NCBI RefSeq assembly: GCF_016864575.1
Contig: NZ_CP044126.1
Coordinates: forward strand, 1,439,501 to 1,503,500
Source: Rhizobium sp. BG4
GTDB taxonomy: Bacteria > Pseudomonadota > Alphaproteobacteria > Rhizobiales > Rhizobiaceae
DNA length: 64,000 nucleotides
Direction of reading: 5' to 3'
A program made the position numbers and the translations under genes. The notes beneath the pieces are model-generated. The model searched no databases. It saw nothing but the letters and a program-made list of their open reading frames with translations, and was not told the origin of the DNA. Positions 45,217 through 53,812 of the stretch are shown piece after piece (positions within the stretch are counted from its first letter, which is position 1; the number at the start of each line of letters is the position of its first letter).

Positions 45217-45241
45217 CCCTTCTCCCCGGCGGGGAGAAGGG
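45217..45241. repeat. Palindrome between nitB and nitC
   Basis: The arms cccttctcccc (45217-45227) and ggggagaaggg (45231-45241) form an 11-bp inverted repeat around three bases, in the 58-bp gap between nitB and nitC. Its arms match the inner hairpin of the 41221-41324 element, so it is a short member of the same repeat group, or it acts as an intercistronic hairpin. Confidence 0.65.
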
Positions 45242-45249
45242 AGCGGGGG

Positions 45250-45732
45250 TCAGAGCGTCCAGGTATCGAGGATGAAGGCGCCGTCGCGGCGGTGGAGCAG
45301 GATCAGGTCGAGCACATCGAGCGGGCTGATCGGCGTGATGCCGGGGATCAGAGAGGGTTCGCCGTGTCCATAAAGCGCCTGCAGCGCAAAGCGGCAGGCA
45401 TAGACCTTGCCGCCCTCATCCATGAAGCCCTTGATCTGGTTGTTGAAGTTCAGATGACCGGGGAAGGCTTCCATGCCGAGTTTGGGGAAGCCGCGCTGCA
45501 CGCCGAGTGTGACGCCCGGGCCGTAGAGCAGCACCGAGGTCTCGAAGCCCTTGCGCTTCAGGCGCTTGGCCTGCAGCAGGTTGACGAGGCCGATCGAGCC
45601 TTCGAAGGCGACGGTATGGAAGGTGATGAGGGCCTTCTCGCCCTCCTTTGCCTGGACGTCTTCAAAGACCTTGTCTTCGTAGTCGACGAAGAAGTCTCCA
45701 TCTGCGTGGGCCGGTGCGGTAACTGCGGGCAT
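45250..45732 (-). CDS. nitB: Nitrogen-starvation response protein of the Nit1C cluster (MSMEG_0572/Sll0783 type)
   Basis: A 160-residue DsrE-like protein (EKALITFHTVAFEGSIGLVNL, ETSVLLYGPGVTLGVQRGFPK and the final LLHRRDGAFILDTWTL in outline). It is the first gene of the Nit1C operon, with caggag before the ATG at 45732. In Synechocystis the homologue Sll0783 is strongly induced under nitrogen starvation; in pseudomonads NitB rises with cyanide. Its biochemical function is not known. Confidence 0.85.
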   Translation of the reverse strand: MPAVTAPAHADGDFFVDYEDKVFEDVQAKEGEKALITFHTVAFEGSIGLVNLLQAKRLKRKGFETSVLLYGPGVTLGVQRGFPKLGMEAFPGHLNFNNQIKGFMDEGGKVYACRFALQALYGHGEPSLIPGITPISPLDVLDLILLHRRDGAFILDTWTL

Positions 45733-46122
45733 GAATGGCTCCTGTGTTTGAAGTCAGGCCCCTGTCGCGGGGTACAGCCATTGAATTGCAAGCACCGTGC
45801 CAGATTGAATCTGCACAAATAGCAGTCAAAATCACAGGAAATGCGATCAATATTGCATTCAATGTCGATGATCGCTTGGATTGCCGCTAAAATGGCGTGC
45901 AGTTCCCTGCCAAAAATGAGTGCATCTATGACTTGAATGAATGCATTCAATATGCAATCAAATGTCAGCTGTTTTGCTCTGCCGAGCTGCTGATGCGGCA
46001 TTCCGCCGTTGCGCGGCGGCCGATTGCCGCCGTGATTTCGCGTGACAGGACGAGGGTGCAACAATATACCATCAATGTCCCCGGATTCCCTTCCGACGAC
46101 GATCACGAATTGCGGATATGAA
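45733..46122. promoter_or_regulatory. Divergent regulatory region between Nit1C and its MocR regulator
   Basis: This 390-bp AT-richer gap has no supported gene. The decamer tgcattcaat occurs at 45854-45863 and again at 45942-45951, where it is part of the perfect 12-bp palindrome tgaatgcattca (45938-45949). A third copy, inverted, lies at 47719-47728. Related tgcaatcaaat follows at 45954. These are candidate sites for the MocR protein encoded next to them, controlling both directions. Confidence 0.5.
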
Positions 46123-47526
46123 ATGAAAGACTGGCATCCCGACCTCAGCCGTTCCTCCAGCCCTCGCTATATGGCGATCGCCGATCTGATCGAGATGGAT
46201 CTGCGTAGCGGCGTGCTTGCGGTCGGCGACCGGCTGCCGCCGCAGCGTGAGCTTGCGCGCAGGCTCAATATCGATTTCACCACGGTCGCTCGCGGCTATG
46301 TCGAGGCGCAGAAGCGCGGGCTGGTCGGCTCGCATGTCGGGCGCGGCACCTTCATCACCGGCGGTCAGGACAAGGAGCGCCGCGGCTTTGCGTCCGACGC
46401 GGCGCCCGATCCGCGCCGCGCTTCCGTCGTCGACTTCTCGATGAACCTGCCGCCCGAGCCCGATGATCCCGAGCTGCTCGACCGCATGCGCGAGGGTATG
46501 TCGGCGGTTGCCACCAATCTCATTCCGTTGCTGCGCTATCAGGGCTTCGGCGGTTCCGGCATGGACAAGGAAGCGGCGGCCGCCTGGCTCAGCCGCCGTG
46601 GCCTCGTGCCGTCGCAGGAGCGCATCTTCGTCACCCCCGGCGCCCACCCGGCGTTGCTGGCGATCTTCGGCCTGCTGGCGCGGCCGGGCGATACGGTTCT
46701 CTCCGAAAACATCACCTATCCCGGTATGCGCTCGATCGCGGCACAGCTGCGGCTCAACCTTTCCGGCTTGCCGATGGACGACGAGGGCATTCTGCCGGAT
46801 GCGCTGGCCGATGCCTGCGAGCGGCTGAAGCCGAAGGCGCTCTATCTCAATCCGACGCTGCAAAACCCGCTGACGCTGACCATTCCGGAGCGCCGGCGCG
46901 AGGAAATCGCGGCCGTTGCCCGCAAGTATCATGTGCCGATCGTCGAGGATGACGCCTATGGTTTCATTCCGCTGCATGGCCCGCCGCCGCTCGCTGCCAT
47001 CGCGCCCGACCTGACCTGGCATATCGGCGGGCTGGCGAAATGCATTGGCGCCGGGCTGCGGCTTGCCTTCGTCGTGGCGCCCGATACCAAGGCGATCTGG
47101 CCCTTCGTCAGCGCCATGCGCACCAATAATGTCATGGCTTCGCCACTCAATCTGGCGCTGGCAACGCGCTGGATCGAGGACGGCACGGCCGACACCATCC
47201 TCCGCTTCATCCGCGCCGAGGCGGCCGCCCGCCAGCAGATGGTGGCCGGCATTCTGCCGGAGGGAAGCTACAGGGCCGATCCGATCAGCTTCAATATCTG
47301 GCTGCCACTGACCAATGGCTGGACCCGCTCGACCTTCGGCAGCCATATGCGCAGTTCCGGCATCGGCGTCGTCGCCAGCGATGTCTTCACCGTCGATGGT
47401 GCAGCCGCCGAAGCCGTTCGCGTCTGCGTCGGCGGTCCGATCAGCCGCGAGCGGCTGCGGGGTGCGCTGGATTTCATGGCGCATGCGCTCGAAGGGCCGC
47501 CTGAGATGACTGCGTCCTTCTTCTGA
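46123..47526 (+). CDS. MocR/PdxR-type GntR regulator with aminotransferase domain
   Basis: A 467-residue regulator: N-terminal GntR winged helix (YMAIADLIEMDLRSGVLAVG, LPPQRELARRLNIDFTTVARGYVEA in outline; residues ~15-78), then a fold-type I aminotransferase domain with the PLP lysine at about K306 (GGLAKCIGAGLRLAF). MocR proteins use PLP to sense an amino compound. Divergent from Nit1C across a 390-bp region with repeated motifs, it is the likely regulator of that operon in this organism. The ATG at 46123 (MKDWHPDLSR) fits the family; an upstream in-frame ATG is too far. Confidence 0.88.
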   Translation: MKDWHPDLSRSSSPRYMAIADLIEMDLRSGVLAVGDRLPPQRELARRLNIDFTTVARGYVEAQKRGLVGSHVGRGTFITGGQDKERRGFASDAAPDPRRASVVDFSMNLPPEPDDPELLDRMREGMSAVATNLIPLLRYQGFGGSGMDKEAAAAWLSRRGLVPSQERIFVTPGAHPALLAIFGLLARPGDTVLSENITYPGMRSIAAQLRLNLSGLPMDDEGILPDALADACERLKPKALYLNPTLQNPLTLTIPERRREEIAAVARKYHVPIVEDDAYGFIPLHGPPPLAAIAPDLTWHIGGLAKCIGAGLRLAFVVAPDTKAIWPFVSAMRTNNVMASPLNLALATRWIEDGTADTILRFIRAEAAARQQMVAGILPEGSYRADPISFNIWLPLTNGWTRSTFGSHMRSSGIGVVASDVFTVDGAAAEAVRVCVGGPISRERLRGALDFMAHALEGPPEMTASFF

Positions 47527-47550
47527 CGCTTCATTTGATCGACTTTGATG

Positions 47551-47577
47551 AAAGCGGGCCGTCGTGCCCGCTTTTTG
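47551..47577 (+). terminator. Rho-independent terminator after the MocR gene
   Basis: The stem aaagcgggc (47551-47559)/gcccgcttt (47566-47574) has a 6-base loop and is followed by a T-run, 25 bp after the stop codon. Confidence 0.88.
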
Positions 47578-47723
47578 CGTTTGCCGGCGCTATCGTTAAG
47601 CGCTGGGGACGCGCGGAAGGGCTCCATTAATCCTCTTCCCACAATCCTGCGGCATTGTGACTAATAGACTAGCAATCCGCGTTCAATGTAATTATATTGT
47701 ATGCATACATTTAGAGGCATTGA

Positions 47724-48158
47724 ATGCATTTAAGGATGCCTCGCAACCCGAAAAGCGAGACTGCCGTGAATACCGATTATCCTCCTCTCCCTCCCATGCA
47801 GACCGGCGTGCGCGGCCGTTGTCCGCGTTGCGGGCAGGGGCATATGTTCAATGGCTTCCTGACGCTGAAAACCGAATGCGAGGCCTGCGGCCTGGACTAT
47901 TCCTTCGCCGACCCGGCGGACGGCCCGGCCTTCTTCGTCATCTGCTTTGCCTGCGTGCCAAGCGTGCTGCTCGGCGTCTGGCTCGAAGTCGCCTTCTCGG
48001 CGCCGCTTTGGGTTCAGTTCCTGGTGACCGGTCCGTTCATGGCGCTCACCTGCATTCCGCCGCTGAGGCCCCTGAAGGGGTGGCTGGTCGCCAGCCAGTA
48101 TTTCTATAAGGCCGAAGAGGGCAAGCTTGCCCGAAGAGAAGCGCATCCGGCCGGCTGA
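47724..48158 (+). CDS. DUF983 membrane protein
   Basis: A protein of about 144 residues (130 if the GTG at 47766 is the start). A zinc-ribbon-like CPRCGQGHMFNGFL and CEACGLDYSF precede two membrane spans (FFVICFACVPSVLLGVWLEV, FLVTGPFMALTCIPPL), as in the DUF983 family, which is common in alphaproteobacteria and of unknown function. The ATG at 47724 has agagg upstream; the GTG matches family length better. Its upstream region contains the inverted decamer found in the Nit1C control region. A terminator follows. Confidence 0.82.
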   Translation: MHLRMPRNPKSETAVNTDYPPLPPMQTGVRGRCPRCGQGHMFNGFLTLKTECEACGLDYSFADPADGPAFFVICFACVPSVLLGVWLEVAFSAPLWVQFLVTGPFMALTCIPPLRPLKGWLVASQYFYKAEEGKLARREAHPAG

Positions 48159-48177
48159 TACAGGCTTCGCCAAAATG

Positions 48178-48214
48178 AAAACGGCCTGCGCGGGTATCTT
48201 GCGCAGGCCGTTTT
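48178..48214. terminator. Bidirectional Rho-independent terminator
   Basis: A perfect 14-bp stem, aaaacggcctgcgc (48178-48191) with gcgcaggccgtttt (48201-48214), has a 9-base loop. It lies between the convergent DUF983 and M24 genes and serves both strands. Confidence 0.92.
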
Positions 48215-48236
48215 GCATTTGCTGCTTCGTCAGCGA

Positions 48237-49382
48237 TCAGACCGAGACAGGGTCCTTCGCCGGCTGTGTGAACCAGTTGGCGCCGGTTTCGCTCATGTAG
48301 ATATGGTCTTCAAGGCGAACGCCGAACTGGCCGGGGAAGACCACCATCGGTTCGTTCGAGAAGCACATGCCCGCTGCAAGCGGCGTCTTGTTGCCGCGCA
48401 CGATGAAGGGACCTTCGTGGATTTCCAGGCCAAGGCCGTGGCCGGCGCGATGCGGCAGGCCGGGCAGGCGGTAATCCGGGCCGAGGCCGTGGCTGCCAAA
48501 GGTTTCGCGGGCGGCGGCATCGAGCGTTTCGCAGGCAGCACCGAGCTTGGCGGCATCGAACACGGCCTGCTGCCCCGCGCGCTCGATCGTCCAGGCGCGC
48601 TCGAATTCGGCATTGCCGCCATCAAGCATATAGGTGCGCGTCAAATCCGAGTGATAGCCGTCGAGACGGCAGCCGGTATCGACCAGAATGACATCGCCCT
48701 TCTGCAGGATCTGCTCGCCATCGGCGCCATGCGGCAGCGCCGTCGCACCACCGAATGAGACGATGCAGAAGCTCGAGCCGTTATCGGCCCCGGCGGCGCG
48801 ATGCTGCTGGTCGATATAGCGGATCACTTCGGAAGCGGCGATACCAGGCTGCAGCATGCCGCGCACCTTGGCATGGATATCGAGCGTCAGGCCCATAGCA
48901 TATTTGATCAGGGCGATTTCGGCTGGCGACTTGATGAGACGAAGGCCGTTGATGAGCGGGCCGCCGTCGACGAGGCGCGCCGGATCCATGACCTTCGAAA
49001 AGGCGTGGTAGAAGGCAAGCGGCAGCGCATCGTCGAGTGCAAGCAGGCCTTTGTCGCCCGCGAGCGCGGCAACGAGGGCAGCCGGGCTTTCCTCTTCCTG
49101 CCATACGGCGATCTCGCCCGGCAGGTGCGGCAGGGTCTCGACGCGGCTGAGTTCGAAGCCCGGAACGATATAGGTGAGCTTGTCGTCCGTGACGACGGCG
49201 CCGAGCAGGCGCTCGCTCAAGTGCCAGACGAGGCCGGTGAAATAGCGAAGGCTCTCGGTCGGGCCAAGCAGGGTGGCGGCGATGCCCTGTTCGCGCATGC
49301 GGCGGCGCAGGCTTTCAAGGCGTTCGGCGCGCTCGGTTTCGGTAATGGCGGCGACCGGGTGGTTCCATCCCTGCTGCATCAT
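48237..49382 (-). CDS. M24 family metallopeptidase
   Basis: A 381-residue two-domain protein: a creatinase-type N-terminal domain and a pita-bread catalytic domain holding the dinuclear metal ligands in VDTGCRLDGYHSDLTRTY (two Asp), GHGLGLEIHEG (His), SNEPMVVFPG (Glu) and VRLEDHIYM (Glu). Members include Xaa-Pro aminopeptidase, prolidase, creatinase and DMSP lyase DddP; the sequence alone does not decide. It is monocistronic; a second Met (MMQQG) leaves the start uncertain by one codon. Confidence 0.88.
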   Translation of the reverse strand: MMQQGWNHPVAAITETERAERLESLRRRMREQGIAATLLGPTESLRYFTGLVWHLSERLLGAVVTDDKLTYIVPGFELSRVETLPHLPGEIAVWQEEESPAALVAALAGDKGLLALDDALPLAFYHAFSKVMDPARLVDGGPLINGLRLIKSPAEIALIKYAMGLTLDIHAKVRGMLQPGIAASEVIRYIDQQHRAAGADNGSSFCIVSFGGATALPHGADGEQILQKGDVILVDTGCRLDGYHSDLTRTYMLDGGNAEFERAWTIERAGQQAVFDAAKLGAACETLDAAARETFGSHGLGPDYRLPGLPHRAGHGLGLEIHEGPFIVRGNKTPLAAGMCFSNEPMVVFPGQFGVRLEDHIYMSETGANWFTQPAKDPVSV

Positions 49383-49509
49383 GATGCTTATCCATTCTCA
49401 TTCGAACCGCCGGCGACACCCGCCGGCGCAGGGCCGAAGAGATGCATCCGATTGCCATCGAAGGGAAGTGGTATTTTTCGCCTGTCGCGCGATCAGCTCC
49501 AGCGCCGCC

Positions 49510-50037
49510 TCAGTGCATGGCTTCCGTCGCCCGCAGCGGGTGGCCGAATTCTCTCAGCGCCAGCTCCAGATGCCGCACCATATCCCATTGGCCGCATTGG
49601 CGGGCCAGGTGATAGGCCTGCAGGCAGTGCCAGAAGAGGCTGTCCTGCGGCGCGCGCTCATCCGCCTTCGGGCAGACGATACCGGCATAGTGCGACGGCG
49701 TACCGGCTGCGTCACGGAAGCAGCGGCCGAACGCCGAGACACTCGCGCGCGTGCCGTCGGGGCGAAGTATATCGTAGTCCTGCTGATAGGCCGCGCCGGT
49801 GACGATCGCCTCGTGGATCGCCTGCGCGATGCGCGGCTTGTCGACCGCATCGATGCGGTCGAGGAAGTGAATGATCGGCTGTCCCGACTGGGCGACCTCG
49901 GCATCGAAGCCGAAGAGGGCCGCCAATGTCGTATCGGCATAGACGGTGTCGGTACCGAGATCCCAGGTGAAGACGCCGGCCTCCGCCAAATCGGCGGCAG
50001 AACCGATATCCGCTGATCCGCTTTGGGTGAGGGACAT
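49510..50037 (-). CDS. PAS domain protein
   Basis: A 175-residue protein consisting of one PAS fold (GVFTWDLGTDTVYADTTLAALFGFD through YDILRPDGTRASVSAFGRCFRDAAG in outline) and a short helical tail of about 50 residues. There is no kinase, cyclase or HTH output domain, so it may act by protein binding. I know no function for it. Confidence 0.78.
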   Translation of the reverse strand: MSLTQSGSADIGSAADLAEAGVFTWDLGTDTVYADTTLAALFGFDAEVAQSGQPIIHFLDRIDAVDKPRIAQAIHEAIVTGAAYQQDYDILRPDGTRASVSAFGRCFRDAAGTPSHYAGIVCPKADERAPQDSLFWHCLQAYHLARQCGQWDMVRHLELALREFGHPLRATEAMH

Positions 50038-50224
50038 TTGCGCTCTCTAAATTAGATTCGTTCCGATTTTCAGTGTCATATGCACACCGATAGAGGTATC
50101 GCAAGATTTCGGGATGGCCGGTCCGTCAGGTGAGCCCCAAGGCGGGCGAAGAATTCGCACCACCCGGCTGCATGCCGCGGAAAATCATGTAGGCTCACGG
50201 TTCTTGATCACGAAAGGAACCGCA

Positions 50225-50629
50225 ATGGCCACCGTCAAGCTCCTCACCGATGCCGAAGTCGAAGCAAATCCCGCTGCCAAGGCGGTGTTCGACGACATCA
50301 GAGCCACCCGCAAGTCAGATTTCGTCAACAACTTCTGGCGCGGCCTCGCCAACGATCCCGCCCTTCTGAAGCGGACCTGGGAAGGGGTAAAGACGGTGAT
50401 GTCGGCCGAAGGCGCGCTCGACCCGCTGACGCGCGAGATGATCTATATCGCCGTCTCGACTGCAAACAGCTGCTCCTACTGCGTCCACTCGCATACCGCA
50501 GCGGCAAAGGCGCGGGGGATGACCGAGGCCCAGCATGCCGAACTGCTCTCGGTGATCGCGCTTGCAGGGCAGAACAACCACCTGCTGACGGCCATGCAGA
50601 TTCCCATCGATGATGCGTTTCTCGTCTAG
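50225..50629 (+). CDS. AhpD-like/carboxymuconolactone decarboxylase family protein
   Basis: A 134-residue all-helical protein with the AhpD-type redox motif CSYCVHSHT (CxxC plus His) and the DPLTREMIYIAVSTAN segment before it. Family members act as alkylhydroperoxidase partners or peroxide-scavenging thiol proteins. The ATG at 50225 follows gaaaggaa, a good ribosome site. It is monocistronic between a PAS gene and a TadG-like gene. Confidence 0.88.
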   Translation: MATVKLLTDAEVEANPAAKAVFDDIRATRKSDFVNNFWRGLANDPALLKRTWEGVKTVMSAEGALDPLTREMIYIAVSTANSCSYCVHSHTAAAKARGMTEAQHAELLSVIALAGQNNHLLTAMQIPIDDAFLV

Positions 50630-50792
50630 GCGGCGCGGCGCCCTCTGGACGGTCCGCGCTGCCTTTACCAACTGGAAAGCATTGTAATTCTTAAGGATAT
50701 TTCCGAAATCTCCGTCCGTCTCCCGTCAATTGAAGGCCGATCTTAATTAGCGGCGGGAGATGCTGGCCGAAACAAAAGCGGCGGGGGCCAGG

Positions 50793-51944
50793 ATGTTCAA
50801 GCGTAGAATTCGTGCATTCGTCAGTGATATCGGCGGTAATTTCGGGATCATGACGGCGGTGCTGATGCCGGTTCTGATCGGATCGGCGGGCGTCGCCGTC
50901 GACTTCTCCAATATGCTGCTGACGAAGCAGAACCTGCAGAACTACGCCGATGGCGCGGCACTCGCGGCATCTTCGGCGCTGGCATCGAACGGCATTACCG
51001 AGGCGCAGGCGAAATCGCTGGCGACGGACTATCTGAAGGGCCAGATGACCGGCGAGGGCCTGACTGTCTCGCCGCAGATCACCGTCTCGACGGTCACCGG
51101 CGTCAACAACAGCAAAACCTATACCGTCGATCTTGCCTTCGATCTTTCCATGGCGCTGTCGCCGATGATGAGTGTCTTCAACCAGCAGACTGCGAAGATC
51201 TCGATCAGCAGCCGGTCCACCTCGTCGCGCGGCGCAAGCAATTCGCTGTCGATGTATCTGGTGCTCGACCGCTCCGGCTCGATGCAGACGAGCACGACCT
51301 CGATCAAGTCGACGACGCAGCCCTGCCACTATTACTACATGCCGAATGCCAGCACGATCAAAGACGGCGGGAGCAAGACGCCCTGCTACTATCAGCGCAT
51401 CGAGGCGCTGAAGCTGGCGGCAGACACGCTGTTCAGCACCTTTGCGACCGCCGACCCGAGCGCCGGCCTGATCCGCACCGGCGCCGTGTCCTACAATTCC
51501 GCAAAGCAGACCGAGACGCCGCTCGCCTGGGGCTGGTCGGCAACCGACAATTATATCGATGCGTTGACCCCGACCGGAGGCACGAGCTCGACGGGCGCGT
51601 TCAAGGTGGCGCTGGATGCGCTGAACTCGACAAGTGAAGACACGATCCACAAGAACAAGAACGGCCTGACGCCGAACAAGGCGATCGTCTTCATGACCGA
51701 CGGCGAAAACTCCTCGTCGTCCGACGACACGACGACGCTGACCCATTGCGCCACGGCAAAGAGCAAGGGGATCACCGTCTATACGGTTGCCTTCAGCGCC
51801 TCCGATCAGGGTAAGAACCTGCTGTCGAAATGCGCGACATCTGCGGCGACTTTCTTCTACGCCGAGAACGCCACCGACCTCACGGCGGCCTTCAAAACCA
51901 TCGGCCAGGTGGCCGCAACAGGTCTGCCGCGCCTGACACAATAA
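50793..51944 (+). CDS. TadE/TadG-like pilus-assembly protein with vWA domain
   Basis: About 383 residues. The N-terminus is the TadG-type segment (DIGGNFGIMTAVLMPVLIGSAGVAVDFSNM in outline) with one membrane span and a helix rich in small residues (ADGAALAASSALAS). The rest is a vWA domain with a MIDAS site (LVLDRSGSM) and FMTDGENSSSSDDTT. It should be anchored in the inner membrane with the vWA domain outside. No other tad/flp gene is nearby. An alternative ATG lies at 50760, but its ribosome site would be too close. Confidence 0.82.
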   Translation: MFKRRIRAFVSDIGGNFGIMTAVLMPVLIGSAGVAVDFSNMLLTKQNLQNYADGAALAASSALASNGITEAQAKSLATDYLKGQMTGEGLTVSPQITVSTVTGVNNSKTYTVDLAFDLSMALSPMMSVFNQQTAKISISSRSTSSRGASNSLSMYLVLDRSGSMQTSTTSIKSTTQPCHYYYMPNASTIKDGGSKTPCYYQRIEALKLAADTLFSTFATADPSAGLIRTGAVSYNSAKQTETPLAWGWSATDNYIDALTPTGGTSSTGAFKVALDALNSTSEDTIHKNKNGLTPNKAIVFMTDGENSSSSDDTTTLTHCATAKSKGITVYTVAFSASDQGKNLLSKCATSAATFFYAENATDLTAAFKTIGQVAATGLPRLTQ

Positions 51945-51997
51945 TTTGCTCCATACGCCCGTCTTGAGCCGGGCTCGGCGTGCTCCATTTTTAGCTC

Positions 51998-52023
51998 CGG
52001 CCGCCTTCGCAAGAAGGTGGCCG
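51998..52023 (+). terminator. Terminator with GCAA tetraloop
   Basis: An 11-bp stem, cggccgccttc (51998-52008) with gaaggtggccg (52013-52023, one G-U), closes a GCAA tetraloop and is followed by ttt. It lies 53 bp after the TadG-like gene. A second short hairpin, ccgggc/gcccgg, follows at 52056-52071. Confidence 0.65.
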
Positions 52024-52121
52024 TTTGTGCAGGAATGTGAGACGTTGCTTTTGCGCCGGGCGGCTGCCCGGTTCGATGCCGTCTTCTGAAACGCGCGAGT
52101 TGCAGCGCAATGGGGAAAATA

Positions 52122-53018
52122 ATGGCTGATGCAAAAATGATGTCTCAGATGGCTGACAAAGCGGGTTTCATCGCAGCGCTCGACCAGAGCGGCGGCTCGA
52201 CGCCGGGGGCGTTGCGCCTCTACGGCATCGCCGATAGCGATTATAGCGGCGAAGACGAAATGTTCCGGCTGATGCACGAGATGCGCGTGCGCATCATGAC
52301 GGCACCGGCATTTTCCGGCGACAAGGTGATCGGCGCGATCCTCTTCGAAAAGACCATGGATGGCGAGGCCAAGGGTAAGCCTGTGCCGACATTCCTCTGG
52401 GAAGAGCGCGGTGTCGTGCCGTTCCTCAAGGTCGACAAGGGACTGGCGGCCGAGGTCAATGGCGTCCAGGTGCTGAAGCCGATGCCGGAGCTCGACGGGC
52501 TGCTGGAGCGGGCGGTCAAGAAGGGCATCTTCGGCACCAAGATGCGCTCGGTCATCGCTGAAGCGAACCGGGCGGGCATTGCCGCCGTCGTGCATCAGCA
52601 GTTCACGGTCGGTCAGCGCATCCTCGAGCACGGTCTCGTGCCGATCATCGAGCCTGAAGTCTCGATCAAGAGCCCGACCAAGCGCGAGGCGGAGGTAATC
52701 CTGCGCGAGGAAATCCTGCGCGAGCTCGATGCGCTTCCGTCCGGCAAGAAGGTGATGCTGAAGCTTACGCTTCCGAGTGTCGCCGATTTCTATAAGCCGC
52801 TCAGCGACCACAAGTCGGTCATCCGCGTCGTGGCGCTCTCCGGCGGCTACACGCGCGCCGATGCCTGCGACAAGCTCAGCCATAATCACGGCATGATCGC
52901 CAGCTTCTCACGCGCGTTGACCGAAGACCTGCGGGTGACGATGGCGGATGCTGAATTCGACACCAGCCTCGGCAAGACGATCGACGAGATCTATACCGCG
53001 AGTACGACAAAGTCCTGA
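52122..53018 (+). CDS. Class I fructose-bisphosphate aldolase
   Basis: A 298-residue class I aldolase of the bacterial type, with KAGFIAALDQSGGSTPGALRLYG, ILFEKTMDGEAKGKPVP, FLKVDKGLAAEVNGVQVLKPMP and EPEVSIKSPTKREAE (all in outline). It cleaves fructose 1,6-bisphosphate through a lysine Schiff base. The ATG at 52122 has gggga upstream; an in-frame ATG at 52110 would add four residues. It is monocistronic. Confidence 0.9.
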   Translation: MADAKMMSQMADKAGFIAALDQSGGSTPGALRLYGIADSDYSGEDEMFRLMHEMRVRIMTAPAFSGDKVIGAILFEKTMDGEAKGKPVPTFLWEERGVVPFLKVDKGLAAEVNGVQVLKPMPELDGLLERAVKKGIFGTKMRSVIAEANRAGIAAVVHQQFTVGQRILEHGLVPIIEPEVSIKSPTKREAEVILREEILRELDALPSGKKVMLKLTLPSVADFYKPLSDHKSVIRVVALSGGYTRADACDKLSHNHGMIASFSRALTEDLRVTMADAEFDTSLGKTIDEIYTASTTKS

Positions 53019-53034
53019 GCGGGTAGCGAGGTCA

Positions 53035-53057
53035 GCGGGCTCCTTCCGGGAGCCCGC
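53035..53057 (+). terminator. Hairpin after the aldolase gene
   Basis: The stem gcgggctcc (53035-53043) pairs with ggagcccgc (53049-53057) across a 5-base loop, 16 bp past the aldolase stop. There is no T-run, so terminator activity is uncertain. Confidence 0.5.
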
Positions 53058-53142
53058 ATCCCCTGCGAAAACGCGAGCTTTTCTCCCGCGCAGCAAGGCC
53101 GGACGCTTTCTTTCCGGCTCCCGGAAATGATATAGCTAGCGC

Positions 53143-53811
53143 ATGAAAATCCTCATCGTCGAAGACAACAGAGAGCTGGCCGACTGGCTCGCAAAGGCTC
53201 TCCGCCAGGCGCAATATGCAGTCGACATAGCCTTCGATGGCGAGGATGCCGAATTGATGCTGAAAGTGGCGAGCTATTCGGCGGTGATCCTCGATCTCTC
53301 GATCCCGAAAATCGACGGCATGACGCTTCTGAAGCGGCTCCGGCAGAGCGGCGAGAGGGTTCCCGTCATCATCCTGACGGCCAATGCCAGCCTCGACGGC
53401 CGCGTCGCCGGCCTGGATGGCGGTGCCGACGATTATCTCGCCAAGCCCTTCGAGATTGCCGAGCTGGAGGCGCGCATCAGGGCGATCGTCCGGCGCGGGC
53501 AGGATCGTGCGGCGCCCGAGGTGGTGGTCGGCGATCTCACCTTTGCAGGCGCGACGCGGCAATTTTCTATCAATGGCGAGCCGCTCGCCCTGACGCCTAG
53601 GGAACATGCGGTTCTCGAGCATCTGATCACCCGGGTCGGAACGACGGTGTCGAAGGCGGCGCTGTCGGAAAGCGTCTTCGGTTTCGATGATGAGGCGGAC
53701 CCGAGCGCCATCGAGATCTACGTCCACCGGCTGCGGAAGAAACTTGAGACGAGCTCTGCCCAGATCGCGACGCTGCGCGGGCTTGGATATCTGCTGCGGG
53801 ACGCGTCCTAG
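53143..53811 (+). CDS. OmpR-type response regulator (TctD-like)
   Basis: A 222-residue response regulator. The receiver domain has the acidic pair at residues 7-8, the phosphoacceptor D51 (VILDLSIPKIDGM) and the conserved Lys in YLAKPFE; the C-terminal half is an OmpR/PhoB winged helix (LTPREHAVLEHLI, SAIEIYVHRLRKKLE). It pairs with the sensor kinase that starts one base after its stop. The kinase belongs to the TctE group, so this is the TctD equivalent, probably governing carboxylate uptake or a neighbouring transporter. Confidence 0.92.
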   Translation: MKILIVEDNRELADWLAKALRQAQYAVDIAFDGEDAELMLKVASYSAVILDLSIPKIDGMTLLKRLRQSGERVPVIILTANASLDGRVAGLDGGADDYLAKPFEIAELEARIRAIVRRGQDRAAPEVVVGDLTFAGATRQFSINGEPLALTPREHAVLEHLITRVGTTVSKAALSESVFGFDDEADPSAIEIYVHRLRKKLETSSAQIATLRGLGYLLRDAS

Positions 53812-53812
53812 G

